Of a stretch of 16,884 nucleotides of DNA, positions 8,333-14,619 are shown in pieces. Position 1 is the stretch's first letter. Each line of letters opens with the position of its first letter. The stretch covers positions 1 through 16,884 of the forward strand of contig JBNJDM010000047.1 of NCBI GenBank assembly GCA_051744925.1, read 5' to 3'. The notes beneath the pieces are model-generated. The model ran no database searches. It was given only the letters and a program-made list of their open reading frames with translations, and was not told where the DNA came from. Both the position numbers and the translations under genes were made by a program. The stretch is from JACKCP01 sp051744925. GTDB lineage: Bacteria > Desulfobacterota > Desulfobacteria > Desulfobacterales > JACKCP01.

Positions 8333-8758
8333 ATGTTTAAAACTGTTGATTCAGCTGATGAGCTTGCAAAAGCATTTTGCATAAGATCGATTGTTTTTGT
8401 TCACGAGCAAAAATGCCCTTATTATGAAGAATTTGACGGTCTTGATTTTAATTCCTGCCATATAATAGGTGAAGCCGAAAATGAACCGTTTGCCTGTGCC
8501 AGGATAAGATACTTTCCTGAATATACAAAATTTGAAAGAATTGCTTTAAGAAAAGAATGGAGAGGGCGGGGGTATGGGAAAAAAATGATTCAGTTTATGG
8601 AATCTCTTGTTAAAAAATCCGGTTATAAAAATATTAAAATGCATTCTCAGGTATATGCCGTCCCTTTTTACGAAAAAATGGGCTACATGGCTTTTGGTGA
8701 AACTTTTTCAGAAGCAGGTATTTCACACAAAACAATGTACAAGCAGCTTGATTCATAA
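8333..8758 (+). CDS. GNAT-family N-acetyltransferase, ElaA/YjcF-like (141 aa)
   Basis: A complete small GNAT domain. The acetyl-CoA pyrophosphate-binding loop is RGRGYG at residues 77-82, following the beta4 strand FERIALRKEW. The C-terminal part, HSQVYAVPFYEKMGYMAFGE then FSEAGISH, matches the ElaA/YjcF branch of GNATs, with Tyr113 as a possible general acid by family analogy. FVHEQKCPYYEEFDGLD in the N-terminal part also fits that branch. It likely transfers an acetyl group from acetyl-CoA to an amine; the substrate is unknown. The start is supported by CGGAG about 8 bases upstream. It is transcribed alone, divergent from the Exb/Tol-like operon and convergent with the acyl-CoA dehydrogenase. 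Confidence 0.87.
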   Translation: MFKTVDSADELAKAFCIRSIVFVHEQKCPYYEEFDGLDFNSCHIIGEAENEPFACARIRYFPEYTKFERIALRKEWRGRGYGKKMIQFMESLVKKSGYKNIKMHSQVYAVPFYEKMGYMAFGETFSEAGISHKTMYKQLDS

Positions 8759-8770
8759 AAATTATAAAGA

Positions 8771-8808
8771 CGCAGAGTAAAAACCGATGCTGCTTTTTAA
8801 ACTCTGCG
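8771..8808. terminator. hairpin between convergent genes, probable terminator built from a CGCAGAG repeat
   Basis: CGCAGAGT (8771-8778) pairs perfectly with ACTCTGCG (8801-8808), and an inner AAAAA/TTTTT can extend the stem with a two-base bulge. On the minus strand the stem is followed by TCTTTATAATTTTT, so it best serves the acyl-CoA dehydrogenase, which ends about 45 bases upstream. On the plus strand there is no T tail. The stem sequence belongs to the CGCAGAG/CTCTGTG repeat family seen elsewhere in the window. Confidence 0.5.
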
Positions 8809-8851
8809 CCCTTCAGGATAAAATAAACTTTATAAGTATTTAAAAGTTAAA

Positions 8852-10552
8852 CTATTCCTGATCTTTCATTTTATAAGCATCTCTTAAAGAGTATACTTCA
8901 TCCCACACCTTATTAAATCTTTCTTCATCAGGAACAGGAGATTTAAGAAGTGCTTTTGCATATTCTCTCTGATCATCTGTGTTGCTTGGCTTCATCATAA
9001 GCTCTGTAGCATAAGAAGAAAAATCTCTGATCATAAAATCGAAAATCTGATCAAGCATATCATCAGTTACGCCCATATGATCTTTATTTTCAATAATAAG
9101 CTGGCCATAAGGAATAAGACAGAAAAGATCTCCAAGATTAAGAAGATAATCTATATCTTTTGCCTGCTTTTTATCAGGAGTAGCTTTCATAAGGAAATTT
9201 TTGAAAGCATTGATCTGTTCTTTGAATACAGCAAGGTTAGGTGTATCTACAAAATCGTATGCTTTTGTGTAATCATGGAACTGAATCTTTCCAAGACCTT
9301 TTGTAGGTCCCTGATTAAAAAGAAAATCATCATTTACTGTATCGTGCATTTTACCGACTTCAGGAAATTCACCAGGATTGAAAAGATAATTGTTCATAAA
9401 CTTAACAATAAGAGCCATGTTTACATGTACTGTTCCTTCAAGCTTTGGAAGCATAGGAGTTTCTGCTGCAGCAACTTCAAAAAACGGCTCTGCTTCAAAT
9501 CCTTTTGCTGCAATAACATCCCATAGATCCTGAACAACTTTTTCACCTTCTCTTGTAACTTTCATCTTAACCATTGGGTTAAAAAGAAGATATCTTCTGT
9601 CTTTTTCACTGCCGGCTCTCATGTAGTCTATTGCTCTTTCGGAAAAGACTTTCATAGCTATAAGGCGGGAGTAAGAATCAACAAAAATTCTTTTTATATG
9701 AGGAAAATCTGTTACATAATTTCCGTAAAGATTTCTGTTTGCAGCATGTTCTATTGACTCATAAAAAGCGTGTGTTGCAAGGCCAAGTGAACCCCATCCA
9801 AGATTAAACTTACACACATTGATTGTGTTAAGCATGTTATCCCAGGCTTCCTGACCTTTTTCCATTATATCTGATTCAGTTATCGGGTAATCATGAAGAA
9901 CATATTCTGCTACATAGTTCTGATGATTAACAGTATTTTTTACGCACTCATATTTTTCATGCTTGCTGTCTACGCCGAAGAAAACATATTCACCTGAATC
10001 TGCCATTTTAGCAAAAGTAGAAACAATGGCTGCTTCATTACCATTACCTATGTAATATTTATCTCCGTTAGCCTTGTAAGTTCCATCTTCCTGTGGATAA
10101 AGCATCATATCAGAAGAGTAGATATCTGCTCCGTGTTCTTTTTCTGAAAGACCAAAAGCAAAAACTTCACCATCCTGAAGAAGCTTTGCTGTCTTGTTTT
10201 TAATCTCTTCGTTGGATCCCATCCAAACAGGTGCAAGTCCAAGCATGGAAACCTGGAATGTATACCAGTATGTAATACCGTAAAATGCCGAAACTTCTGC
10301 AAACATAGCGTTTCTGTGAGTATCCCAGCGTGAATCTTCTGCACCGTACCCGGAAGGGGTCATCAGGGTTGCCATTACCTGGTTTTCTTTCATGAATTTT
10401 ACAAAATCATGGTTCCATTCTTTTTCGTGCCAGTCCTTTTTGATCGACTTAAGACCTTTTTCCTCAAAATAATCTATAACCTTCTGCATCATATCACGGG
10501 TTTTTTGGTCACCGTATTTTATGTTATGCTCTTTCGGGTTAAAAAGGATCAT
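8852..10552 (-). CDS. acyl-CoA dehydrogenase (566 aa)
   Basis: A flavin-dependent acyl-CoA dehydrogenase that would introduce the alpha-beta double bond in an acyl-CoA. The family signature appears at residues 134-143 (GLSEKEHGAD, with Ala where Ser or Thr is usual). The C-terminal helical domain carries KLEGTVHVNM at 370-379, where Glu372 aligns with the catalytic glutamate of the YEGT motif in medium-chain dehydrogenases. At 566 residues it is about 180 longer than the basic family, with a helical extension after about residue 400, as in very-long-chain and several deltaproteobacterial members. ATG has GGGAG eight bases upstream. Electrons would go to ETF. It stands alone behind a promoter with a MarR-like operator. 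Substrate unknown; beta-oxidation or dicarboxyl-CoA oxidation are both possible. Confidence 0.9.
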   Translation of the reverse strand: MILFNPKEHNIKYGDQKTRDMMQKVIDYFEEKGLKSIKKDWHEKEWNHDFVKFMKENQVMATLMTPSGYGAEDSRWDTHRNAMFAEVSAFYGITYWYTFQVSMLGLAPVWMGSNEEIKNKTAKLLQDGEVFAFGLSEKEHGADIYSSDMMLYPQEDGTYKANGDKYYIGNGNEAAIVSTFAKMADSGEYVFFGVDSKHEKYECVKNTVNHQNYVAEYVLHDYPITESDIMEKGQEAWDNMLNTINVCKFNLGWGSLGLATHAFYESIEHAANRNLYGNYVTDFPHIKRIFVDSYSRLIAMKVFSERAIDYMRAGSEKDRRYLLFNPMVKMKVTREGEKVVQDLWDVIAAKGFEAEPFFEVAAAETPMLPKLEGTVHVNMALIVKFMNNYLFNPGEFPEVGKMHDTVNDDFLFNQGPTKGLGKIQFHDYTKAYDFVDTPNLAVFKEQINAFKNFLMKATPDKKQAKDIDYLLNLGDLFCLIPYGQLIIENKDHMGVTDDMLDQIFDFMIRDFSSYATELMMKPSNTDDQREYAKALLKSPVPDEERFNKVWDEVYSLRDAYKMKDQE

Positions 10553-10589
10553 ATTTAACTCCCTTTATTTAATGTTTAAATTCACCTTC

Positions 10590-10612
10590 TATACAATTAA
10601 CTTGTATACAAG
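10590..10612. promoter_or_regulatory. operator candidate in the acyl-CoA dehydrogenase promoter
   Basis: TATACAA and TTGTATA form a perfect inverted repeat around 5 bases (10590-10608). The right half also forms a perfect 12-base palindrome CTTGTATACAAG (10601-10612). The element covers the predicted -10 of the dehydrogenase promoter. It shares the pattern TATACA-N7-TGTA with the element upstream of the neighbouring marR gene, so MarR is the likely binder. The assignment is an inference. Confidence 0.5.
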
Positions 10613-10632
10613 ACATTTTATATAAAAATCAA
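10603..10632 (-). promoter_or_regulatory. promoter candidate for the acyl-CoA dehydrogenase
   Basis: On the minus strand TTGATT (10632-10627) and TATACA (10608-10603) are separated by 18 bases. The -10 has the same sequence and spacing as in the Exb/Tol-like operon promoter candidate. The expected leader is about 45 bases and contains the GGGAG ribosome binding site. Confidence 0.4.
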
Positions 10633-10665
10633 TAATAGAAATACTTTTTTTCCTTTTTTTTAAAA

Positions 10666-10694
10666 CTCTCACTGCGGCACAGGGGTACGGAGAT
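10666..10694 (+). repeat. CTCTGTG-family intergenic repeat, left copy
   Basis: The stretch CTCTCAC-N4-GGCACAGGGG, ending CGGAGAT, matches the reverse complement of 11003-11031 at 22 of 29 positions without gaps. The two copies face each other and bound a gene-free segment of about 366 bases. The CACAG/CTCTGTG heptamer character resembles intergenic repeats that I recall from many environmental bacteria. Confidence 0.6.
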
Positions 10695-11002
10695 AAATGC
10701 GCTTTCCGGTGCCTGGCTTTTAAAACAGGACAAACATTTTTTTAAACTTGCTGTGTCTATTCTTTTTAGTTAGTGTTTGGCCGAAAATTTAAACTTTTTG
10801 TTCAGTTCAAGGCAAACTAAAAAGTCTTTTGTTACGCAGGTTGATAACTATTTTCAAAAATCTTACAAAGATTTAAACTGCTCTTTTCTATTTTCTATGC
10901 CAGGTTTCTCTTTATGACCGCTAATATTATTTAAAAGTGTTATCCTTGTGCCGCTGCAGCTTTGTGAGAAATTAAAGTAAAAGAATTACAAGTAATCCAT
11001 GG

Positions 11003-11031
11003 TTTTCTGTGCCTCTGTGCCCCTGTGAGAG
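11003..11031 (-). repeat. CTCTGTG-family intergenic repeat, right (inverted) copy
   Basis: On the plus strand it reads CTGTGCCTCTGTGCCCCTGT then GAGAG. Read on the minus strand it matches the left copy at 10666-10694 at 22 of 29 positions. It lies about 40 bases downstream of the marR stop codon. Confidence 0.6.
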
Positions 11032-11069
11032 ATAATAGAAAATTCAGCTGAAAGTTACGGATCTGTTTT

Positions 11070-11498
11070 CTAAATAAGCCCGGAATGCTCATTCAAAAGT
11101 CTTTTTAAAATATGCCTTAAAAACTTTTCTTCTTCATCGGAAAGGGATGATAAAAAATCCTTGTGAGCTTTTTCAAACCTCATATCAAGAGCTGCACCCT
11201 TTTGTCTTCCTTCCGGTTTAAGAAAAATAAGGGATGATCTTCTGTCTTTTGGACTCGGCTTTCTTTCAATAAGTTCAAGTGCCGCAAGCCTGTCAATTAT
11301 TCCTGATACCGTTGCGCTGTCAAGTTTAACAAGGGCGCTTATCTGTCTTGAAGTAAGGCCGTCCTCCCTGTTTAAAAGAATAAGAAACATTGCCTGAACA
11401 GTTGTTACATTACAGTCTGCAATATAATCGCTCCAGTATCTGTATCCTGCCTGGGAATTCTTGGCTAACAAAAAAACAATGCAATCCTGCAGATCCAT
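11070..11498 (-). CDS. MarR-family transcriptional regulator (142 aa)
   Basis: A typical MarR-size protein with a winged helix-turn-helix at about residues 30-95. The helix-turn-helix is LTSRQISALVKLDSATVSGI, followed by IDRLAALELIERK. The wing holds the conserved Asp-Arg-Arg at 85-87 (PSPKDRRSS). Flanking helices at both ends would form the dimer. ATG has AGGAG eight bases upstream. It lies between the crotonase and the acyl-CoA dehydrogenase on the same strand. A palindrome sits 47-61 bases upstream of its own start, and a related site overlaps the dehydrogenase promoter. The likely role is ligand-responsive repression of itself and of the dehydrogenase, with an acyl- or aryl-CoA as a plausible ligand. 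The ligand is an inference from neighbours. Confidence 0.9.
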   Translation of the reverse strand: MDLQDCIVFLLAKNSQAGYRYWSDYIADCNVTTVQAMFLILLNREDGLTSRQISALVKLDSATVSGIIDRLAALELIERKPSPKDRRSSLIFLKPEGRQKGAALDMRFEKAHKDFLSSLSDEEEKFLRHILKRLLNEHSGLI

Positions 11499-11542
11499 AA
11501 TTATAACTCCTGATAATAAAAATAATTCAGATTTAGTTTAAA

Positions 11543-11561
11543 TATACAGCCAGGCTGTAAT
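11543..11561. promoter_or_regulatory. operator candidate upstream of marR
   Basis: TACAGCC (11545-11551) and GGCTGTA (11553-11559) form a perfect 7-base inverted repeat around one base. With its flanks it reads TATACA-N7-TGTAAT, the same spacing and outer bases as the element in the acyl-CoA dehydrogenase promoter. It lies where an autoregulatory site for marR is expected. A hairpin function in the leader is the alternative. Confidence 0.5.
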
Positions 11562-11603
11562 ATATTTCGAAATAATGAGTAATTATTCATTCTTTTTTTT
11601 TGC

Positions 11604-11636
11604 ATCTCACAGAGGTTCTTTTTATCTCCGTGAGAT
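11604..11636. repeat. inverted repeat of the CTCTGTG family
   Basis: ATCTCAC (11604-11610) pairs with GTGAGAT (11630-11636). After one mismatch, GAG pairs with CTC. The arms share TCTCACAGAGG and CTCCGTGAGA with the two repeat copies downstream of marR. Together with the hairpin at 8771-8808 this makes four related loci within 3 kb. Confidence 0.5.
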
Positions 11637-11678
11637 CTATCTTTTTTAAGCTGAATAAATAAATTTTTTTAGATTTTT

Positions 11679-11722
11679 GTATCAATAAACAAGGAGAAAA
11701 GCATCCACTTGTTTATTGATAC
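11679..11722. terminator. perfect 15-base inverted repeat after the crotonase gene
   Basis: GTATCAATAAACAAG (11679-11693) and CTTGTTTATTGATAC (11708-11722) are perfectly complementary around a 14-base loop. It begins 14 bases past the crotonase stop codon. The T run (CTTTTTTT) lies on the plus-strand side, so for the minus-strand crotonase the stem has a preceding A run but no good T tail. It may be an mRNA-stabilising hairpin, a protein-binding site or a weak terminator. Confidence 0.45.
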
Positions 11723-11736
11723 CTTTTTTTGATAAA

Positions 11737-12501
11737 CTATTTTTCAAGACCTGCCTGTACAAGAGTAAGAATATCTCTTACGCTTTTTTCAAAAAAGCAG
11801 TTCATTCCTTCCTGCCAGTTTTCCTCTTTAAGCTTTCTTTGAATTTTTTCTGCATACTCTTTTTTCATTGGCTCTTTTAATTTAATAAAAGGGCGTCCGG
11901 GTGTATCAATCCATAAAGAAACAATATCTTTTGCTCTTTTTATCAGATCATCTGCTCCGACTACTTCATCAACAATTCCAAGCTCTTTTGATTTATCAGG
12001 ACTGTACATATCTCCAAAATACATAATATCTCTGAACTTTTTGTCTGAATCAAGTCCAAATCTCATTATCTGTGACTGAGCTATCGAAAGAGGAAGACCA
12101 ATTTTAATTTCACTCATTCCAAGTTTTACCTTAGGATGATCTGTTACAATTCTATAATCTGAAGCCATCGCAAAAATAAGACCTGCTGCTGCTGAATGTC
12201 CGTTCATTGCACATACAACCGGTTTTTTACACATGAAATAATTTACAAGGAATTCTTCTTCCTGGTTAAAAAAATCCACAACCTCGTCAAGATCTTTAAA
12301 ACCGAGAAACATAGGAAGGTGAAACCCGCTTGAAAAAAATTTTCCTTCTCCGGTCAGAACCAGACCCTTAAGCTCTTCCTGGTTGTTTACCTTTTCAACA
12401 CACTCATTTAACTGCTTTAAAGTGTCAAAATCGATTGCGTTTGTTTTTCCGTCTGTAAGTGTAGCAATAAGAATATTATCTTCTATTCTTTCCTTAATCA
12501 T
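11737..12501 (-). CDS. enoyl-CoA hydratase/isomerase family protein, isomerase-like (254 aa)
   Basis: A full-length crotonase fold. The two oxyanion-hole segments are FFSSGFHL (residues 55-62) and NGHSAAAGL (100-108). Of the two hydratase glutamates, the one in the PEI position is present (Glu131 in GMSEIKIGLP), while the position equivalent to Glu144 of rat hydratase is Ile109. The stretch SDYRIVTDHPKVKLGMSEIK resembles mitochondrial delta3-delta2-enoyl-CoA isomerase, which works with a single glutamate. I therefore favour double-bond isomerisation over hydration, with moderate confidence. The start has a strong GGAGG. It lies 60 bases after oadB on the same strand with no convincing terminator between, so it may belong to that operon. 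Confidence 0.85.
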   Translation of the reverse strand: MIKERIEDNILIATLTDGKTNAIDFDTLKQLNECVEKVNNQEELKGLVLTGEGKFFSSGFHLPMFLGFKDLDEVVDFFNQEEEFLVNYFMCKKPVVCAMNGHSAAAGLIFAMASDYRIVTDHPKVKLGMSEIKIGLPLSIAQSQIMRFGLDSDKKFRDIMYFGDMYSPDKSKELGIVDEVVGADDLIKRAKDIVSLWIDTPGRPFIKLKEPMKKEYAEKIQRKLKEENWQEGMNCFFEKSVRDILTLVQAGLEK

Positions 12502-12561
12502 AAAGCCTCCAGTATTTAATTATTTGCTGAGCAAAAACTCTGTTTTTCGCCCTGTTACCTT

Positions 12562-13698
12562 TTAATAAATTCCGAGTATACTCCACATTACTCCTGCTGC
12601 AATAGCAGAACCTATTACTCCTGAAATATTAGGCGCCATAGCATGCATAAGAAGATAATTCCCGGGATTCTCCTTTGATGCCACCATCTGAACAACTCTT
12701 GCCGAGTCAGGTACAGCAGATACACCTGCAGCACCTATCAATGGATTTATCTTTTCTTTTAAAAACAAATTCATAAATTTTGCAAACAAAATTCCGCACA
12801 TTGTTGCAACAGCAAAAGCAATCACCCCTATAACAAAAATTAGAACAGACTTTCCTGTTAAAAACACATCTGCCTGTGTACTGGCTCCAACACTTATTCC
12901 AAGAAGGATTGTAACAATATCTATAAGAGGTCCTTTGGCTGCTTCAGCAAGTCTGTTTGTAACTTCAGCCTGCATTAGAAGATTTCCCAGAAAAAGCATT
13001 CCAAGCAAAGGAAGGGCGCCGGGAGCAATTAAACAGCATAAAACTGTTCCTGCCACAGGAAAAATAATTTTCTCCTTTTTTGAAACCTCTCTTAAGTCGG
13101 ATTTCATTGTTATGAGTCTTTCTTTTCTTGAAGTAAAAAGATTCATAACAGGTGGCTGAATAACCGGAACAAGAGCCATGTATGAATATGCGGCCACTGC
13201 TATAGGGCCTATAAGATCCGGTGCCAGTTTTGATGTCAAAAATATTGCAGTAGGACCGTCTGCTCCTCCAATTATTCCTATAGAAGCAGATTCTGCAGGT
13301 GAAAATCCAAGAAGATATGCACCGATAAATGTTATAAAAATACCTGCCTGGGCTGCTGCTCCAAGTAAAATAAGAATTGGCCTGGAAATTATGTAAGAAA
13401 AATCCGACATCGCGCCTATCCCCAGAAATATCAAAGGAGGATAAATTCCCTTTGAAACACCCTGATAAAGATAGTAAAAAACGCTTCCTTCATTGTACAC
13501 TCCAAGCCCCATAAGTTCAGGTGAAGGAATATTTCCAATAACCATACCAAAAGCTATAGGAACAAGAAGGAGTGGTTCATACTTTTTTGCTATTCCAAGA
13601 TATAAAAAAAAGAATGCAATAAGAAGCATTATGCAATGTTTGAATGTTAAAAAATAAAACCCTGTATTTTCAATAAATGACAATAAAATACTGTCCAA
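12562..13698 (-). CDS. oadB: sodium-ion-translocating decarboxylase beta subunit, OadB/GcdB/MmdB family (378 aa)
   Basis: A polytopic membrane protein with the family's N-terminal pattern (NTGFYFLTFKHCIMLLIAFF, then KKYEPLLLVPIAFGMVIGN) and the signature GIIGGADGPTAIF at about 141-153. Asp147 in GGADGPT matches the aspartate required for sodium transport. Length is normal for the family (about 375-430). It pumps sodium out while decarboxylating carboxybiotin. The acid substrate (oxaloacetate, glutaconyl-CoA or methylmalonyl-CoA) is set by an alpha subunit that is not in the window. Acyl-CoA genes nearby make a CoA-ester substrate plausible. Translation starts at TTG 13698 with AAAGG 9 bases upstream; the next Met (residue 24) would remove conserved sequence. 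It lies 12 bases after the OadG-like gene. Confidence 0.92.
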   Translation of the reverse strand: MDSILLSFIENTGFYFLTFKHCIMLLIAFFFLYLGIAKKYEPLLLVPIAFGMVIGNIPSPELMGLGVYNEGSVFYYLYQGVSKGIYPPLIFLGIGAMSDFSYIISRPILILLGAAAQAGIFITFIGAYLLGFSPAESASIGIIGGADGPTAIFLTSKLAPDLIGPIAVAAYSYMALVPVIQPPVMNLFTSRKERLITMKSDLREVSKKEKIIFPVAGTVLCCLIAPGALPLLGMLFLGNLLMQAEVTNRLAEAAKGPLIDIVTILLGISVGASTQADVFLTGKSVLIFVIGVIAFAVATMCGILFAKFMNLFLKEKINPLIGAAGVSAVPDSARVVQMVASKENPGNYLLMHAMAPNISGVIGSAIAAGVMWSILGIY

Positions 13699-13710
13699 TT
13701 TTATAAACCT

Positions 13711-14112
13711 TTATCTGTTGATATTTATTTTCTTGTAGCATACTGATTCTTTATTCCACATGAATCTGCCTGTGTCATCAGGTTTTAATATATTCTTTTT
13801 TATCAGTACATCTACCAGTTTCCACGGATTTTCTATACCTCTTTTTAAACCTTTATCTATTAATTCAGGAAGAAAAAAAGATTCGTTTCCATTATTTGTG
13901 AGCAGGATAAATTTAAAAGTATCAGCTTTTAGTTCATTAGTAAGCGGAGGTGTTTTTTTATTTCTTATCCGGGCTATTTTCTTTTTTAAATTTTTTTTTC
14001 CGAAAAGAGAAAATATATAATGAATATTTGAAATAAGGAATGCTAAAAAGGCAAGTCCTGAAAAAACTATTGTTATTCCGTATGCTGCAAATATAAACGG
14101 GTTAAAATCCAT
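13711..14112 (-). CDS. OadG-like small membrane subunit with C-terminal soluble domain (133 aa)
   Basis: One membrane helix at about residues 8-30 (FAAYGITIVFSGLAFLAFLI) is followed by a basic stretch (KKNLKKKIARIRNKK). Its position directly before oadB and the N-terminal helix with a short upstream segment match the gamma subunits of sodium-pumping decarboxylases. Classic OadG is about 80-100 residues with a Pro/Ala-rich or His tail. Here the tail is instead a predicted helical or winged-helix-like domain (about 62-133). The assignment therefore rests on context and topology, not a conserved motif. It is 10 bases after the cyclic-nucleotide-domain gene and 12 bases before oadB, a tight operon. 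Confidence 0.55.
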   Translation of the reverse strand: MDFNPFIFAAYGITIVFSGLAFLAFLISNIHYIFSLFGKKNLKKKIARIRNKKTPPLTNELKADTFKFILLTNNGNESFFLPELIDKGLKRGIENPWKLVDVLIKKNILKPDDTGRFMWNKESVCYKKININR

Positions 14113-14122
14113 ATTCTTTCTC

Positions 14123-14536
14123 TTAAAAATATTTTGTTTTTGATAAAAATTCGGTTTTTAATTTTTTAAGCTTTGAATTTATCGAGGCATATCTTTTTTC
14201 TATATTTACAAGAGTCTGTCCTGTAAGTATTCCGCATACACCTTTTTCAGAAAGGCATGTACTTGTTGTTAAATACATCTGTTTTTCCAGAAAAGGCTCT
14301 GTCCCTATTATATCGCCGGGATTCATGAGGGTAAAAGATCTCTTGTCAGGAAAATGAATCATAAAATGTCCTTCAACAAGAATATATATATTCACCGCTT
14401 TTTCTCCGGCATTAAATATTTTTTCTCCTGAAACATAAGACTCTTTTTCCATTTCTCCTGCAAGCTGCCATAGCTCATTGCTTGTAAAATTATCAAATAT
14501 ATAGTTGTTGTAAAATGCTGTTATAATTTCTTTCAT
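14123..14536 (-). CDS. stand-alone cyclic-nucleotide-binding-domain protein (137 aa)
   Basis: One CRP/FNR-type beta-roll domain is seen: F-x3-NELWQLAGEMEKESY, then GEKIFNAGEKAVNIYILVEG (the conserved G-E-x-IF-x2-G and Y-x-L-x2-G features) and NPGDIIG at about residue 70-76. The C-terminal helix (EKRYASINSKLKKLKTEFLS) ends the protein, and there is no helix-turn-helix. The phosphate-binding cassette lacks the usual GE-x(n)-RxA, having GTEPFLEKQMYLTTST, so canonical cAMP binding is doubtful. It is the first gene of the operon with the OadG-like gene and oadB, suggesting it regulates or binds the sodium pump rather than DNA. The ATG is preceded only by weak A-rich sequence, with AGAGG about 19 bases away. 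Confidence 0.82.
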   Translation of the reverse strand: MKEIITAFYNNYIFDNFTSNELWQLAGEMEKESYVSGEKIFNAGEKAVNIYILVEGHFMIHFPDKRSFTLMNPGDIIGTEPFLEKQMYLTTSTCLSEKGVCGILTGQTLVNIEKRYASINSKLKKLKTEFLSKTKYF

Positions 14537-14619
14537 TTTTTCTTTGAATTATTATCCTCTTATTGTTAAACAAAACTAATTACTTTTCTACAACTTAAAA
14601 ATTCCAAAGGAGTCATAGC

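Larger units (their letters stand above)
10553..11069. other. 517-base gene-free region between marR and the acyl-CoA dehydrogenase
   Basis: No coding frame of credible length is seen on either strand. The dehydrogenase end holds a promoter, operator and ribosome binding site (10553-10632). The remainder is framed by an inverted pair of CTCTGTG-type repeats (10666-10694 and 11003-11031). Inside is an imperfect hairpin: CTTTTTAGTT (10762-10771) pairs with AACTAAAAAG (10815-10824). No tRNA, riboswitch or transposase remnant is recognised. It could be a small non-autonomous element or decayed sequence. Confidence 0.55.

Noticed and set aside
9077..9526. Plus-strand open frame of 149 codons
   Set aside because: It is antisense to the conserved acyl-CoA dehydrogenase, with Cys/Phe/Ile-rich composition and no domain resemblance.
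12502..12561. Small stem TTTGC-TCA-GCAAA between oadB and the crotonase as a terminator
   Set aside because: It has only five AT-rich pairs and no T tail, too weak to separate the two genes into different transcripts.
14537..14619. Possible overlapping divergent promoters (TTGAAT-17-TAAACA on plus, TTGTAG-17-TTTAAC on minus)
   Set aside because: Each hexamer matches the consensus only moderately and the region is so AT-rich that similar matches are expected by chance. A divergent promoter must exist here, but I cannot place it.
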